Source: Microplitis mediator
Taxonomy: Eukaryota; Arthropoda; Insecta; Hymenoptera; Braconidae
Assembly: GCF_029852145.1 (NCBI RefSeq)
Contig: NC_079976.1
Location: forward strand, 7,006,001-7,070,000
Reading direction: 5' to 3'
Length of the DNA stretch: 64,000 nucleotides
Position numbers and translations under genes: made by a program. The notes beneath the pieces were generated by a model. That model saw only the letters and a list, made by a program, of their open reading frames with translations, made no database searches and was not told the origin of the DNA. The first letter of the stretch is position 1; each line of letters opens with the position of its first letter. Below, in pieces: positions 63,962 through 64,000 of the stretch.

Positions 63962-64000
63962 CATGATGCTGAAGTTAGTCGGCGTCTTATGATTTTTGGA
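63962..64000. mobile_element. Family P MITE, left arm, cut by window end
   Basis: TCATGATGCTGAAGTTAGTC then GGCGTCTTATGATTTTTGGA, which matches the left arm of the other P copies. Confidence 0.65.

Noticed and set aside
1..64000. CRISPR array, bacterial operon or integrated viral gene cluster
   Set aside because: No regularly spaced identical repeats with unique spacers, no bacterial-type gene order, and every recognisable gene is an ordinary animal gene or a DNA transposon.

Overview
This window is nuclear DNA from an AT-rich animal genome. Short spliced exons, canonical GT-AG introns, animal-only genes and dense small palindromic transposons point to an insect. An AT-rich hymenopteran such as a parasitoid wasp is my guess; nothing in the sequence proves the order. 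Gene models below were built by hand from splice sites. In every multi-exon model the exon phases close into one open frame from ATG to stop, and for most genes the result has about the length expected of the family.

Layout, left to right: the 5' part of a secreted GH18 chitinase (-, runs off the left edge); mRpL54 (-); LRRC49 (+, tubulin polyglutamylase complex); a short DM-domain (doublesex/mab-3 type) factor (-), convergent with LRRC49; an intergenic stretch holding a five-exon gene for a small secreted cysteine-rich protein (+, 14265-15345) whose exons are all too short for simple ORF scanning; DNA ligase IV (-); a complete 3.67-kb hAT transposon with an intact spliced transposase and perfect 8-bp target duplication; PSMG1 (+) and TASP1 (-), convergent with 33 bp between stops; TMED2/CHOp24 (+); kaptin/KPTN (-); a repeat-filled spacer; the MAGUK varicose (-) with two alternative first exons; a MYORG-like GH31 membrane glycosidase (-), also with two alternative first exons and with the acid/base Asp apparently lost; RpS11 (+) hosting two C/D snoRNAs that look like SNORD35; a LysM-domain membrane protein of the LYSMD3/4 type (-); and possibly the first coding exon of a rightward gene at the right edge.

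The genes are mostly unrelated housekeeping loci: mitochondrial and cytosolic translation, DNA repair, proteasome assembly, ER-Golgi traffic, mTORC1 control and septate-junction scaffolding. They do not form a pathway. The noncoding space is the unusual part. It is packed with at least nine palindromic or TIR-bearing families, including an imperfect-palindrome family with more than 20 members, often paired or tripled at about 175-200-bp spacing. There are also three minisatellites, a pair of inverted 0.9-1.1-kb elements, and an intragenic duplication inside LRRC49 that left a broken copy of an exon. I see no CRISPR array, no bacterial or viral gene cluster, and no intact tRNA gene.
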